A program made the translations under genes and the position numbers. Below the pieces are notes generated by a model. The model ran no database searches. It was given only the letters and a program-made list of their open reading frames with translations, and had not been told where the DNA came from. DNA of 51,608 nucleotides from an archaeon (lineage in GTDB: Archaea; Thermoproteota; Nitrososphaeria; Conexivisphaerales; UBA164). The stretch's first letter is position 1. Each line of letters starts with the position of its first letter. The DNA lies in the NCBI GenBank assembly GCA_021792955.1, contig JAJYTP010000006.1:1-51608 (forward strand). Reading direction: 5' to 3'. Shown here piece by piece: positions 7,230 through 16,175 of the stretch.

Positions 7230-9140
7230 TTATATCATCCTTCCCGTGAAATACCCCGAGGATACCGCGTCGACTATCTTGCCCGTCCTGCTTGCATCCC
7301 CAACCAGGTACGTCTCATAATTCTCCTTAAGCTCGCCGTAAAGGGAACGATCGCTGTATCCACCGAAGGCGACTATAAGGTAATCCATGGGTAGTTCGTC
7401 GCCGCCTTCAAGCGTTATATGCCGTTCGTGGATCTGCTTTATCCCCTTCCCCGTTATCATCTTAACGTTATACCCTTTCAGCTCCTTCAACAGATGTCCC
7501 CTGCTCAGGCTTTCCATGTCCAGCGCCAGCTGCGGCAGCATTTCCACGATCGTAACATCGTTGCCCTGCGCCGCCAGGTAAAGGGCCGTTTCACAGCCGA
7601 CCAGCCCCCCTCCTCCTACGACGATCCTGCTACCCTTGAACTCAAGCCTCCGCTCAAGCACCTTCTTTGCGGAGATGATGTAGTTTCTCCCGTCCGTTGC
7701 CGGCATATAGCATCTGGAGCCTGCGGCGACGATCACCACATCGAACCCCGAGCCCCTTATGTCGTCCGGCCCTGCCTCCCTGTTAAATTTTATCTCTATC
7801 CCCAGCTTCCTCAGCATGTAATCATAGTACTCCAGAAGCCAGAGCAGCTTTTCCTTTCCCGGGGGAGACGATGCCGCCAAAAGCGCCCCGCCAATCCTTT
7901 CCCCCTTTTCCCATATCTCAACGTCGTGGCCCCTCATCTTCGCCACCATGGCGGCCTCCAGCCCTGAAATGCCGGCCCCCACGACCAGCACCTTTTTCGC
8001 TTTCCTGGCCACGGGCAATATTTCATCGCTTTCGTTCCTTCCCACGATCGGGTTGACGCCGCACCTTATTGAGGTGCCTTCGTCATGCCTTGCCTTTATG
8101 CATTCGCTGCAGCCTATGCACCTCTTTATCTCCCCTTCATTGCCTGCAAGGGCCTTCCTCGGCCAATCGGGGTCGGCTATCAGCCCCCTTCCCAGGGCGA
8201 TCACGTCAGCGGCGTTAGATTCTAGGATTTCACTGGCATAAGAGGGGTTCCTGATGACCCCCACCGCTATCACCGGCACCTTCACGCCGCCGTCCTTCAG
8301 CGCCTTTGCCAGAAACGTCCTCCACCCTTCGGCGTACTGCATCGGCTCCAGTCGCCTTTCTTTATCCCCAAGCCCGAAATCGGCGTGCAGGGCGCAGTAT
8401 CCAAGCTCCTCAAAGCCCCTGGCTATTTTAACGCCCTCATCGGCCGTAATTCCGCCCTGGACGTTATCCATCACCGGCAGCCTGGCTGAAACCGGGAAGC
8501 TCCTGCCGCAGAGGTCGTTTATCCTCCTGATGATCATCTCCGCCATCCTCAGCCTGTTTTCAGTGCTGCCGCCGAATTTATCGTCCCTTTTGTTCGTGTA
8601 CGGGGATAGGAACTGGTTCACCAGAAGCCCATGGGCAGCTTCGATTTCAACGCCGTCGTATCCGGCGGCCTTGGCCCTGGAGGCTGCGCCCGCAAAGCCT
8701 TCAACTATCTCGCCTATCCCCTTTTCATCAAGCTCCCTGGGGATCATTCCATCATTCCTCAAATCCAGCGGTGAAGGGCCCACAGGGTGCCTTCCGGAGA
8801 CCTCCGTCTCTGAGAAGATGCCCGGGTGCGTGAGCTCTATTGAGGCAAACGATCCGAAGAGGTGTATGCCGTTTGAAATCCTGCTCAATCCAGGAATAAA
8901 ATCGTCGCTGTCTATCCTCGGCTGTGTTGCGCCGCTCCTTGCATCGGGGTAGATTATGCACATGTTTTCAAGGGTTACCAGCGACGCACCGCCCTGCGCC
9001 CTTCTCCTGTAATGGTAGACGAGCTCCGGAGTTACGTTCCCACCCGCATCTGCAAGGTTTGTCGATACGGGGGCGAAGATTATCCGGTTTTTCAGGTTAA
9101 GCCTTCCGAACTTTATTTCTGAAAAGAGCTTTTTGTAGGC
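7230..9140 (-). CDS. Old Yellow Enzyme / 2,4-dienoyl-CoA reductase-like
   Basis: A 636-residue NADH:flavin oxidoreductase of the FadH/trimethylamine-dehydrogenase type. The N-terminal FMN TIM barrel spans about residues 1-340 (LKNRIIFAPVSTNLA; then GYDGVEIEAAHGLLVNQFLS and NKRDDKFGGSTENR). A 4Fe-4S cluster motif follows (CIGCSEC plus a Cys 12 residues later, before GVNP). The C-terminal FAD/NAD(P) domain carries VLVVGAGISGLEAA and a second dinucleotide fold (RIVVGGGGLVGCETA). Relatives reduce enoyl-CoA or other activated alkenes. I start at the ATG 9140: it lies 28 bases after a TATATT box (9166-9171), whereas the upstream in-frame ATG at 9176 precedes that box. No operon partner is seen. Confidence 0.92.
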   Translation of the reverse strand, partial: AYKKLFSEIKFGRLNLKNRIIFAPVSTNLADAGGNVTPELVYHYRRRAQGGASLVTLENMCIIYPDARSGATQPRIDSDDFIPGLSRISNGIHLFGSFASIELTHPGIFSETEVSGRHPVGPSPLDLRNDGMIPRELDEKGIGEIVEGFAGAASRAKAAGYDGVEIEAAHGLLVNQFLSPYTNKRDDKFGGSTENRLRMAEMIIRRINDLCGRSFPVSARLPVMDNVQGGITADEGVKIARGFEELGYCALHADFGLGDKERRLEPMQYAEGWRTFLAKALKDGGVKVPVIAVGVIRNPSYASEILESNAADVIALGRGLIADPDWPRKALAGNEGEIKRCIGCSECIKARHDEGTSIRCGVNPIVGRNESDEILPVARKAKKVLVVGAGISGLEAAMVAKMRGHDVEIWEKGERIGGALLAASSPPGKEKLLWLLEYYDYMLRKLGIEIKFNREAGPDDIRGSGFDVVIVAAGSRCYMPATDGRNYIISAKKVLERRLEFKGSRIVVGGGGLVGCETALYLAAQGNDVTIVEMLPQLALDMESLSRGHLLKELKGYNVKMITGKGIKQIHERHITLEGGDELPMDYLIVAFGGYSDRSLYGELKENYETYLVGDASRTGKIVDAVSSGYFTGRMI

Positions 9141-9270
9141 CATGGCGCAAATCAGCCCCTTATCCAATATACGCATATCTGGAGCACAGCATTCAAAGGG
9201 CGCGGTCTATCGATCAAGCAAATAATATTTGGGAGTTTACCGCTAAATTGAGCGGGCCAAAATCTGGGGA

Positions 9271-9312
9271 GAGGGTTATGTAAAACCTTATCAGGATGTT
9301 TTACATAACCTC
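9271..9312. repeat. Near-perfect long inverted repeat
   Basis: GGTTATGTAAAAC (9274-9286) and GTTTTACATAACC (9298-9310) are perfect 13-bp arms separated by 11 bases. The pairing extends outward with GAG/CTC apart from one extra G. I saw no other copy in the window. It sits immediately 5' of a zinc-ribbon-like fragment. It could be a recombination site, the end of a small mobile element or an operator. Confidence 0.6.
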
Positions 9313-9314
9313 AA

Positions 9315-9548
9315 TGCACGGTTAGGTGTCCACGGTGCGGTGAGGAGGGCAGCCTTCAGAGGAAGAGCGTCCTGAACCACCAGAAGGTCCCCTACTTCTA
9401 CTGGTTTTTTGCGCACAGCCACGGCCGCGGGCATCTGACATGGTGCTACATCGGGAAGGTCGGGCCTGAAATAAAAGGAAGAGAGAAGGATCGGAAAAAG
9501 GGCACTTTAGAGAGCGAAAGGGAATCAACCCCAAAAAGCCAGGCGTAA
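9315..9548 (+). pseudogene. Startless zinc-ribbon fragment
   Basis: A 77-codon frame with no ATG, GTG or TTG near its beginning. It encodes a CPRCGEEGSLQ zinc-knuckle, a spacer with YFYWFFAHSHG and then WCYIGKVG, followed by a Lys-rich tail (KGREKDRKK). The CxxCG...H...CYIG layout resembles small zinc-ribbon proteins that I recall from archaeal genomes, of unknown function. The frame abuts the inverted repeat at 9271-9312 and has a stop codon within that repeat, so either the 5' end is lost or translation begins unusually. A gene remnant is the most likely reading. Confidence 0.45.
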
Positions 9549-9871
9549 GGTAACGGCCTGCATCATCCACCCTTTAATAAATAAATGGAATGACAAATGA
9601 GGGTGGATGAATATAGATGCAGAACGCGGTGCTTTTGGGAACCGTGCGGCCATGGAAATCGTTGACCCCTTTTCCAGTTAGTGGGGTTTGAGAAATGGCG
9701 CCCTGGTGTGCCTGCCCTGAACAGGACGTGCAAAGCGGTGTCATGAGCCCGGCGGCGTAGGCCAGGAATTGATTAATGCGTCGGCAATATTCTCTAGCCG
9801 CCCCGATTTCCTATCGAGCTGGAGCTTGGTACACTTGATGGCTGCGATGATGAATTACCAATATTGGAAAG
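9549..9871. other. Gene-free stretch
   Basis: No coding signal, repeat or RNA gene was recognised in these 323 bases, on either strand. The opposite-strand gene that follows ends at 9872. Confidence 0.5.
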
Positions 9872-10456
9872 TCACATTTCAGAGAGCGGTGTTGGCGACG
9901 GCGCTGTAGGCGATAACCCGGCAGTCATATCTACAGGCGCTTCAAAATAGGAAGTTTGTTCATGTATTATTTTGGTCCCATTAAATTCCGTTCCCAGGTT
10001 CCATGTATAGATTCCCCACGAGGTCGTATAAGTGAATCCAAAGAAAGTCGAATTGGGCGTGTACCCAGATTGGACGCCAATGCCATTAGCGCCATATGCT
10101 TGATAGAGTGTCTGGAAGGTGGAATTTGAGACTACAATATTCCATAGCTGAAGCACTGACGAGCTCGCTGCATTGGTAATTCCATAGATAAATGATGGAA
10201 ATGGTATATTGACAAACGTCGTCACAAGCGGAATAGCAGGCGCCGGTTCGTTGGTGGCATCAGATAGGCTGACGGGTTGCACGACCGGTGGATTAGGAAT
10301 TATGGAACTAGGGGTTGCTGTTGGAACTGAGGACGGTGATAAGAATTGAACTGAAGCCGGAACCGAGGGTTGGGCATAACTGGTTATAGCTACGGTGGGC
10401 ATCAAAAACATCATTAAAGTCAGTGCCACTATCAGGATCGTTTTTACCTTCGGCAT
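9872..10456 (-). CDS. Secreted protein, unknown
   Basis: A 194-residue protein with a classic export signal (MPKVKTILIVALTLMMFLM, then a Ser/Ala/Pro-rich region from about residue 28). The mature part is Thr/Ser/Asn-rich, with many potential N-glycosylation sites (for example NST, NGT), as expected outside an archaeal cell. No known domain was recognised. The ATG lies about 27 bases after a TAAATA box, so it is probably leaderless. It is transcribed away from another exported protein at 10575, with a dyad-rich region between them. Confidence 0.6.
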   Translation of the reverse strand: MPKVKTILIVALTLMMFLMPTVAITSYAQPSVPASVQFLSPSSVPTATPSSIIPNPPVVQPVSLSDATNEPAPAIPLVTTFVNIPFPSFIYGITNAASSSVLQLWNIVVSNSTFQTLYQAYGANGIGVQSGYTPNSTFFGFTYTTSWGIYTWNLGTEFNGTKIIHEQTSYFEAPVDMTAGLSPTAPSPTPLSEM

Positions 10457-10505
10457 AGTTATTTTTATCTTTTGGCAAGCTATTTACGTTTAGCTGAAAC
10501 GGCCG

Positions 10506-10560
10506 TTTTACCTAATATCTCCTGAAAAAATTAAAGGAGGTTAGTCTTTGATAGGTAAAA
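10506..10560. promoter_or_regulatory. Nested inverted repeats between divergent genes
   Basis: Outer arms TTTTACCT (10506-10513) and AGGTAAAA (10553-10560) are perfect inverted copies. Inside them, CTCCT and AGGAG pair around an A/T-rich core. The element lies between the divergently transcribed genes at 10456 and 10575, a typical place for a shared operator. No factor is known. Confidence 0.4.
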
Positions 10561-10574
10561 TCCCGGTTTGAGCA

Positions 10575-11381
10575 ATGAATTTAAGGCCTGCAGATGGTTT
10601 ATGCTCCATGCAAAGGCAGCTCATCGCCCTGATCATAGCGCTCATCGTAGCTACAGTGGCCATCATGGCGCCGCTGGCCTATTATTCCTATCTCTCTCCG
10701 CAGCCAGCCCCTCCTGGTCAGGCGACCGGTGGGCCGACTTGGCAGGTAGTGCCGGCCCCCGACGGGCTCGAGATGGATCTGAGCATAAGCACGAATATAA
10801 CCCTGCCCGGCGGGAGCATCGGCATCAACATATCCATCGTAAACCCGACGGACCATAACGTGACGATAGCAGCCGCCGACAGCTGGGCCGTAGGGGGCAC
10901 ATCGCTTGGCCCCTGTCCCTCCGATCTGCCCATGGGGATATCGATCCTCAGGGGCTACTACACTTCATCGAACATATCCATGGCCAGGGCCCCCCTGGAC
11001 CTTTATGAGCCGGGCATCATCAACTGCCCCCTTTACCTTGCCATACGGGCGTTCCTGTTCTTACCCTACGGCAGGGTAGATTCGGTGGCGCTGCAGGGAT
11101 CTATGATCAATGGCACCATGTTCATGGCTTCATACAGGGTCTCCAGCTACCTTGAATTCAGCGGCTCCTGGATTACCCCCACCGGCAACGTCACCTCCAT
11201 TTACGTCCAGGCTCCCCAGCCGCTCACGGTTAGCTCTGCAGAATTCCAGAGCTTTGAGCCCGGCACATATACGGTAGTGAGCGCTACCGAGTGGGGCCAG
11301 CTGGCGCTGCTTCATTTCAAAATTCAAGGCCTTTCCGATGGCAACAGCACCTTTACGGTGACCGGGGGCCAGGCCGGCTAA
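10575..11381 (+). CDS. Membrane-anchored extracellular protein
   Basis: Up to 268 residues. A single N-terminal hydrophobic segment (QLIALIIALIVATVAIMAPL) is followed by a Pro/Gly linker and an extracellular domain of predicted beta strands. The stretch LSISTNITLPGGSIGINISI resembles Ig-like or BsuPI-type domains that start with such strands; this is only a fold-level impression. Several NxT/NxS sites are present. The start could be the ATG at 10575 or the in-frame ATG at 10608, which sits directly before the membrane anchor. It ends 8 bases from the convergent exonuclease gene. Confidence 0.6.
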   Translation: MNLRPADGLCSMQRQLIALIIALIVATVAIMAPLAYYSYLSPQPAPPGQATGGPTWQVVPAPDGLEMDLSISTNITLPGGSIGINISIVNPTDHNVTIAAADSWAVGGTSLGPCPSDLPMGISILRGYYTSSNISMARAPLDLYEPGIINCPLYLAIRAFLFLPYGRVDSVALQGSMINGTMFMASYRVSSYLEFSGSWITPTGNVTSIYVQAPQPLTVSSAEFQSFEPGTYTVVSATEWGQLALLHFKIQGLSDGNSTFTVTGGQAG

Positions 11382-11388
11382 AGGGGCA

Positions 11389-12150
11389 TCAGGCCTTCAG
11401 AAGGAGCTCCTCTGCCAGCAGAAGCGTATCATAAACATCTCCTTCTATATATTCCCTGAACCGTTCCCTGTCGTTCATCCAGAGGTAATGGATTGCCTCC
11501 CATTTGTTCAGCTGTCGTTCCTTCATGAGGTCCGAGACTACGTGTTTCGCGTTCCTGAACGGCAAACCATGGAACCTTTCGTGCTGGATCGCCGCTTCAA
11601 GGGACAGGAAGTGGGGCGGTGCCCTGTCGACCTTGGCGATTTCGAACCTGACCGGGTCGATGAGGTCTATGATATACGCCCTCCTGAGCGTGTCCCTGAG
11701 GGCCCAGTAACCGGAGAGGTACTTCCCATCCTTCCTGAACCTTTCGTCGAGCAATCTCATCTTTACCGACAGGATGGGTAGGTCAAAGTCGCTTATGCCG
11801 TATCCCAGGAGGACGAGAGGCCTGTTTTGTTCGCAGTACGGGCCGAACCGGCTGAAGATATCCTCGAATTCCTGTTCCTCGGTCTCCTCCTTGACTATGA
11901 AATTGGATACTTCGATGCCGCCGGCGCCCCTCCTGGCCACGGAGAGGCTCAGCATTGCCCTGCCAGGGTCATAGGGCGTTTCCAGGCTCGCCTCGATGTC
12001 GAGGGACACCACCCTGTTCCATGCATCGTTCCTGCGAAGGTAGTCAATCACCGCCCGCTGGAGGTCGTCGTAATTCATGTCCTGGCTAAAGGTGCTCCAG
12101 CTATTAAGCGTTGCAGGGAGCTCGGCCGTGATGGTAAAAGGCGCCTGCAC
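11389..12150 (-). CDS. DEDDy-type 3'-5' exonuclease, stand-alone
   Basis: A 253-residue RNase H-fold nuclease related to the proofreading domain of family B DNA polymerases. The three exonuclease motifs are visible: Exo I VVSLDIEAS (Asp and Glu), Exo II LLGYGISDFDLPIL (Asp), and Exo III REYIEGDVYDT with the Y-x3-D spacing. No polymerase domain follows, so it is a free-standing nuclease. The start used is GTG at 12150; a later ATG at 12075 would still precede Exo I. It could process DNA or RNA ends; the neighbourhood does not decide this. Confidence 0.75.
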   Translation of the reverse strand: MQAPFTITAELPATLNSWSTFSQDMNYDDLQRAVIDYLRRNDAWNRVVSLDIEASLETPYDPGRAMLSLSVARRGAGGIEVSNFIVKEETEEQEFEDIFSRFGPYCEQNRPLVLLGYGISDFDLPILSVKMRLLDERFRKDGKYLSGYWALRDTLRRAYIIDLIDPVRFEIAKVDRAPPHFLSLEAAIQHERFHGLPFRNAKHVVSDLMKERQLNKWEAIHYLWMNDRERFREYIEGDVYDTLLLAEELLLKA

Positions 12151-12323
12151 TGGCTAGTAGCGGTCTGTACACAAGAAAGAAATAAGGCTTATTCTGTCGG
12201 CGCCTCCTTGGATTGGCTTAGGTCCTTCTGGCCCGCACAGGCTTATGAGCTGCCGGTACCGGCTCGGAACAAAGGCCCCCTCATACAAAACGTTATATTT
12301 GATTAAAATTGACCAATCATGAT

Positions 12324-13046
12324 ATGGCGACCGATACGTTTCTGCTGGTACACGGAGCATGGCATGGAGCCTGGTGCTGGGAAAAGGTCATCCCTCACCT
12401 TCGCAGGGAAGGGCACGAGGTAAAGGCCATCGATCTTCCAGGCCACGGATCGGACAGAACGCCAGTTTCGAACGTTACAATGAACGCATACACCTCAAGG
12501 GTTTGCGAGGCGCTGGATTCCTGCAAAGGACAGGTGATCCTGGTGGGGCACAGTATGGGGGGAGCGGTGATCACGCAATCAGGTGAGTACAGGCCAGATA
12601 AAATAAAGAAGCTAGTCTATCTCACTGGCTTTCTTTTGAGAAACGGGCAATGCCTTTTGGACGTTGCGAATCAGGACACCGAGGCCCTCGTTATGCGCAA
12701 CGCTATGCTGGATGAAAAGACGAACTCCCTCTCGTTTAGAAAGGGGGCGGCAAAGGAAATCTTCTATTGGGATTGTTCGGATGATGATGCGAATTACGCA
12801 GAGCCCCTGCTCGTACCTCAGGCCTTGGCGCCCTTCCAAACACGAATGGTTACTTCGGAGGAGAAGTTCGGAAGGATCCCTAGGGTGTATATAGAATGCC
12901 TGAATGATCGAGCGATCACGCCGGGAGCGCAAAAAAGGATGTACGAAGCCTTACCCTGCCAAAGGGTGATCTCCATGAAGACCGGCCATTCGCCGTTTCT
13001 TTCAGCGCCTGAAGAACTGGCAAAGAACCTCCTGTCGGTTGTATGA
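12324..13046 (+). CDS. Alpha/beta hydrolase (HNL/methylesterase-like)
   Basis: A 240-residue serine hydrolase with the oxyanion motif LVHGAWHGAWCWEKV, nucleophile elbow GHSMGG, a candidate acid in ECLNDRAITP and catalytic His in TGHSPFLSAPEEL. Spacing and motifs match the EstC, plant hydroxynitrile lyase and methylesterase branch, which acts on small esters or cyanohydrins; the substrate here is unknown. The ATG at 12324 is 28 bases after a TTATATTT box (12293-12300), so I prefer it over the in-frame TTG at 12309. It is monocistronic. Confidence 0.85.
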   Translation: MATDTFLLVHGAWHGAWCWEKVIPHLRREGHEVKAIDLPGHGSDRTPVSNVTMNAYTSRVCEALDSCKGQVILVGHSMGGAVITQSGEYRPDKIKKLVYLTGFLLRNGQCLLDVANQDTEALVMRNAMLDEKTNSLSFRKGAAKEIFYWDCSDDDANYAEPLLVPQALAPFQTRMVTSEEKFGRIPRVYIECLNDRAITPGAQKRMYEALPCQRVISMKTGHSPFLSAPEELAKNLLSVV

Positions 13047-13163
13047 GCTTGTAACCAAAGGGCCAAGTTGAGAATGGGGGGCTAAACCTTCTCAATTGCA
13101 GGGCTCTGTGGCATGGGTGCCCCTTTTCCAGATATGGTATATGCATAACCGCCCTGATGGAGA

Positions 13164-13502
13164 GTGAGGAAGTATTATAGGGAATATGTGGATGACCTCC
13201 AGAGCGTAGCTTGCAGGTTTATGGATGTGCCGGGTATAGCCATGCTACCTCACTTCACTACGCTGGTGAGGTTCATGCTCAGGGTGCCGTCCGTCCTGTT
13301 ATAAGAGGTGTTAAGTGGGCTCGTGTACATGGTCAGGATAAGGGGGAGGTGTTCACGTCAATTTGTCCGTATTTTTCCCTACCATACATCACCATATTAT
13401 AAGCTCAGGATAAGGAGGGGCTCAATCAGGAGCGCCAGGAGTGACGTAATAAGCCCGATAAGGATCCATCACAGGGTAATTAAGGCTAAAATCATCGGCT
13501 AG
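13164..13502 (+). pseudogene. Decayed IS4/IS5-type transposase
   Basis: One frame runs from GTG 13164 to TAG 13500-13502 with a single in-frame TAA at 13302-13304. Before the stop it reads RKYYREYVDDLQ and PHFTTLVRFMLRVPS, the usual N-terminal pattern of DDE transposases that begin with a conserved PxFTTL...R motif. After the stop, YHTSPYYKLRI resembles the stretch following the first catalytic Asp. The aspartate-bearing AIDSTG-like piece between them is missing, suggesting a deletion as well. The protein would be dead. Identification rests on motif memory. Confidence 0.5.
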
Positions 13503-13608
13503 AATGCCGCGGGGATAGCATATAGTCCACTCCTTGTTTAGAGGACTTCTGCGGGCGATAATGGAAATGGTTTTTAAGGTTCGATGGGCTATGGAGAAAG
13601 GAGAAAAA

Positions 13609-14514
13609 ATGCCAAGGGCGGCGCGGACGAAAATGAAGTCCTTCGGAAGCAGCATGAGGGTGGCTCACGATTCATCCGACTTCTACTCTAGAAGGATGTA
13701 TGCTTCGGCCGATCGAACGGAAGTTAACGAAATCAGGGAAAATCCAGTTAAAGGGGATGCCGTCGACAGGATATTTTGCAGGTCAAGCGAGCGCATGGTG
13801 GAATTGCCCGATGATTGCGTCCATCTGATGGTTACTTCACCACCCTATAACGTAGGAAAGGATTACGATCAGGACCTTTCCTTGGTGGAATACAGGAGGC
13901 TGTTAAATGAGGTTTTCAGGGAAGTGTATCGCGTCCTGGTGGTCGGCGGCAGGGCGTGCATCAACATCGCCAATCTCGGAAGAAAGCCGTATATCCCCCT
14001 TCACAGCTTCGTAATCGAGGACATACTGAAACTGGGATTTTTCATGCGCGGCGAAATAATCTGGGATAAGGGCTCAAGCGCTGGCACATCGATGGCTTGG
14101 GGGAGCTGGTTATCCGCTGTAAACCCCACCCTTAGGGATACGCACGAATATATCCTGGTGTTCTCAAAGGGGAACAGCGGCCGGTTAAAGGCAGGGGACA
14201 AAAGGAGCACGATCACGAAGGAGGAATTCATGGAGTTCACAAAGAGCGTCTGGAGGTTTCCAGCCGAACAGGCAAGGGCGGTGAATCATCCGGCGCCATT
14301 TCCAGTCGAGCTGCCGGAAAGGCTGATCAAGCTTTATACGTTCGAGGGGGATGTCGTATTAGACCCATTCATGGGTTCCGGCACGACCGCCGTCGCCGCC
14401 CTGACGAATAACAGGCACTTTATAGGCTACGATACCGATGAAAAATATTGCCGGATAGCGGAGAAGCGGATAAAGGAAATAACGGGCCAGGGAAAGCTCG
14501 TCCCCGATGCCTGA
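13609..14514 (+). CDS. DNA methyltransferase, N4-cytosine/N6-adenine type
   Basis: A 301-residue beta-class amino-methyltransferase. The catalytic motif IV is TSPPYNVGKDYD (SPPY form, typical of N4-cytosine enzymes). The AdoMet motif I (DPFMGSGTTAVAA) comes after it, the order of beta-class enzymes. The insert between the two motifs probably contains the target-recognition part. It resembles archaeal CTAG-type enzymes such as M.MthZI in my memory. The ATG at 13609 has AAAGGAG five bases upstream and a TTTTTAAG box about 35 bases upstream, so I prefer it to the earlier in-frame ATGs. No restriction nuclease gene is adjacent, so it is an orphan. Confidence 0.88.
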   Translation: MPRAARTKMKSFGSSMRVAHDSSDFYSRRMYASADRTEVNEIRENPVKGDAVDRIFCRSSERMVELPDDCVHLMVTSPPYNVGKDYDQDLSLVEYRRLLNEVFREVYRVLVVGGRACINIANLGRKPYIPLHSFVIEDILKLGFFMRGEIIWDKGSSAGTSMAWGSWLSAVNPTLRDTHEYILVFSKGNSGRLKAGDKRSTITKEEFMEFTKSVWRFPAEQARAVNHPAPFPVELPERLIKLYTFEGDVVLDPFMGSGTTAVAALTNNRHFIGYDTDEKYCRIAEKRIKEITGQGKLVPDA

Positions 14515-14724
14515 TTTATCAGCTCATCATAAGGATCGTCATCAGTCAGTTTTTCCTCACGGTCAATAGGATACAGGGGAAGGCATTGCGCTGTTTGCAC
14601 TATCACGCTTGCGAATATTAAATGCCCAATTCGATCGGCGGTCATGTGACACGGGAAAGGAGCCAAAATTTAATACGACAAGCGTATAAATGGGCCTAAG
14701 GAATTTCACAACGGTATTCGTAAA

Positions 14725-16092
14725 TTGAAAAGATATGACATAATCTTCCTGGGAGGGGGAGGGGCGGCCTACCCAGGCGCGTTCTATCTTGCCAGCCACG
14801 GCAAGAAGGTCCTGATGATGGACCCCAAGGGGGTCCTGGGGGGCAACTGCCTTTATGAGGGATGCATCCCCAGCAAGGTTCTATTCGAAGCCGTTAAGAT
14901 AAGGAGCAGGGAGCAGGCCCTCCTTGAGAAGGGCGTCAAGCTCACGGTCAACGCGCCATCGTACGGGGATGTAGTAAGGTACAAGGATTACATCCAGAAC
15001 AGGAGGTTCAGGATGCACGATGAAGAGATCAGGATGCACGGTGAAAATTTGACGTTCGTTAAGGCCAGCGGCATGATGAAGGACCCCCACACGGTCACGG
15101 TTAATGGAAAGGAGGATGTTCAGGGCGAGTACATCGTAATTTCCACCGGTTCTAAGCCCCATATGCCGAACATTCCGGGAAAGGAGAACACGATAACCTC
15201 ACATGACCTGCTCAAACCGGGAACGGCGATACAGGACCTGCCGCACGACCTCATTATAATAGGCGGGGGGTACGTCGGATGCGAATTTGCTGGGATATTT
15301 TCCAGCCTCGGCACGAACGTCACGGTGCTGGACATGATGGACAGGATCCTTCCGAACGCAGGAAAGGATGCTATCGGCCTGCTTGAAAGGAGGTTAACCG
15401 AAGGAGGAGTGAGCCTGAAGCTGGGAAGGAGGATCGAGGAAATACAGAAGGACGGGGAAAGGAGGAGGGTCATAACCGATAACGGCTCATTTGAAGCGGA
15501 TCACGTGGTTATGGCCACGGGAAGGGTTCCGAACCTGGACGGATTGGAGAATATGAACTTAGAAAGGGGCAAGCTAGGCGAACTGGCAACCGATGAATTC
15601 ATGAAAGTTCCGAAATACGAGAACATCTATGCCACGGGCGACGTTAACGGCAAATCAATGCTATTCCATGCGGCGGTCCTGATGAGCCGCATAGCCGCTA
15701 TTAATATCCTGAGAAACGGGAGGGTGGAGAAGTTCGACCCATCGAAGGTCCCGTCAGCCATTTACACCGACCCCCAGATAGGCTCGGTTGGGATATCGCC
15801 GGTGAACGCTTCAGATGGCCACATAGTTAAGAGGTACGACCTCTCCATGGACTCAAGGGATCAGATAGAGGGCATGGACGAGGGTTTCATAGACCTAGTG
15901 GCGGAGAAGGGATCAGGAAGGATAGTTGGGGCCGAGGTGGTGGGCAACGACGCCGATCTTCTAATAGGCTACATAGCGCAGGCGGTGAGCGCGGGGCTCA
16001 CCCTTGGAGACCTGAGCCGGATAGCGGCGCCCCACCCCACTTCACTGGAGGCCGTGGGCAGCCTTTCCAGGAGCATGCTGGACTCTCTGTGA
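14725..16092 (+). CDS. Dihydrolipoamide dehydrogenase-like flavoprotein
   Basis: A 455-residue FAD/NAD(P)-dependent disulfide oxidoreductase. It has the N-terminal FAD-binding GGGGAAYPGAFYLA, the redox disulfide in GGNCLYEGCIPSK, the NAD(P)-binding IIGGGYVGCEFAG near residue 178, a second FAD contact (NIYATGDVNG) and the C-terminal dimer-interface AAPHPTSLEA with the catalytic His. All active-site elements are intact. Members include lipoamide dehydrogenase and mercuric reductase. No 2-oxoacid dehydrogenase genes lie nearby, so the electron acceptor is unclear. The start is TTG, with a GTATAAA box about 37 bases upstream. Confidence 0.88.
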   Translation: MKRYDIIFLGGGGAAYPGAFYLASHGKKVLMMDPKGVLGGNCLYEGCIPSKVLFEAVKIRSREQALLEKGVKLTVNAPSYGDVVRYKDYIQNRRFRMHDEEIRMHGENLTFVKASGMMKDPHTVTVNGKEDVQGEYIVISTGSKPHMPNIPGKENTITSHDLLKPGTAIQDLPHDLIIIGGGYVGCEFAGIFSSLGTNVTVLDMMDRILPNAGKDAIGLLERRLTEGGVSLKLGRRIEEIQKDGERRRVITDNGSFEADHVVMATGRVPNLDGLENMNLERGKLGELATDEFMKVPKYENIYATGDVNGKSMLFHAAVLMSRIAAINILRNGRVEKFDPSKVPSAIYTDPQIGSVGISPVNASDGHIVKRYDLSMDSRDQIEGMDEGFIDLVAEKGSGRIVGAEVVGNDADLLIGYIAQAVSAGLTLGDLSRIAAPHPTSLEAVGSLSRSMLDSL

Positions 16093-16175
16093 TGGAATTC
16101 ATGTAGCCTTCCTTACAGGCCTTCGAAGGTAGGAGACGGGCAACGTTTATTACAAGCGCAAATTCAGATACCCAT

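Noticed and set aside
9274-9310. Chromosomal dif/XerA recombination site
   Set aside because: Archaeal dif sites have about 11-bp arms around a 6-base centre; here 13-bp arms surround 11 bases, and no recombinase gene is near.
9322-9570. 82-codon minus-strand frame
   Set aside because: The opposite strand carries the zinc-ribbon-like sequence with conserved Cys spacing; this is its shadow.
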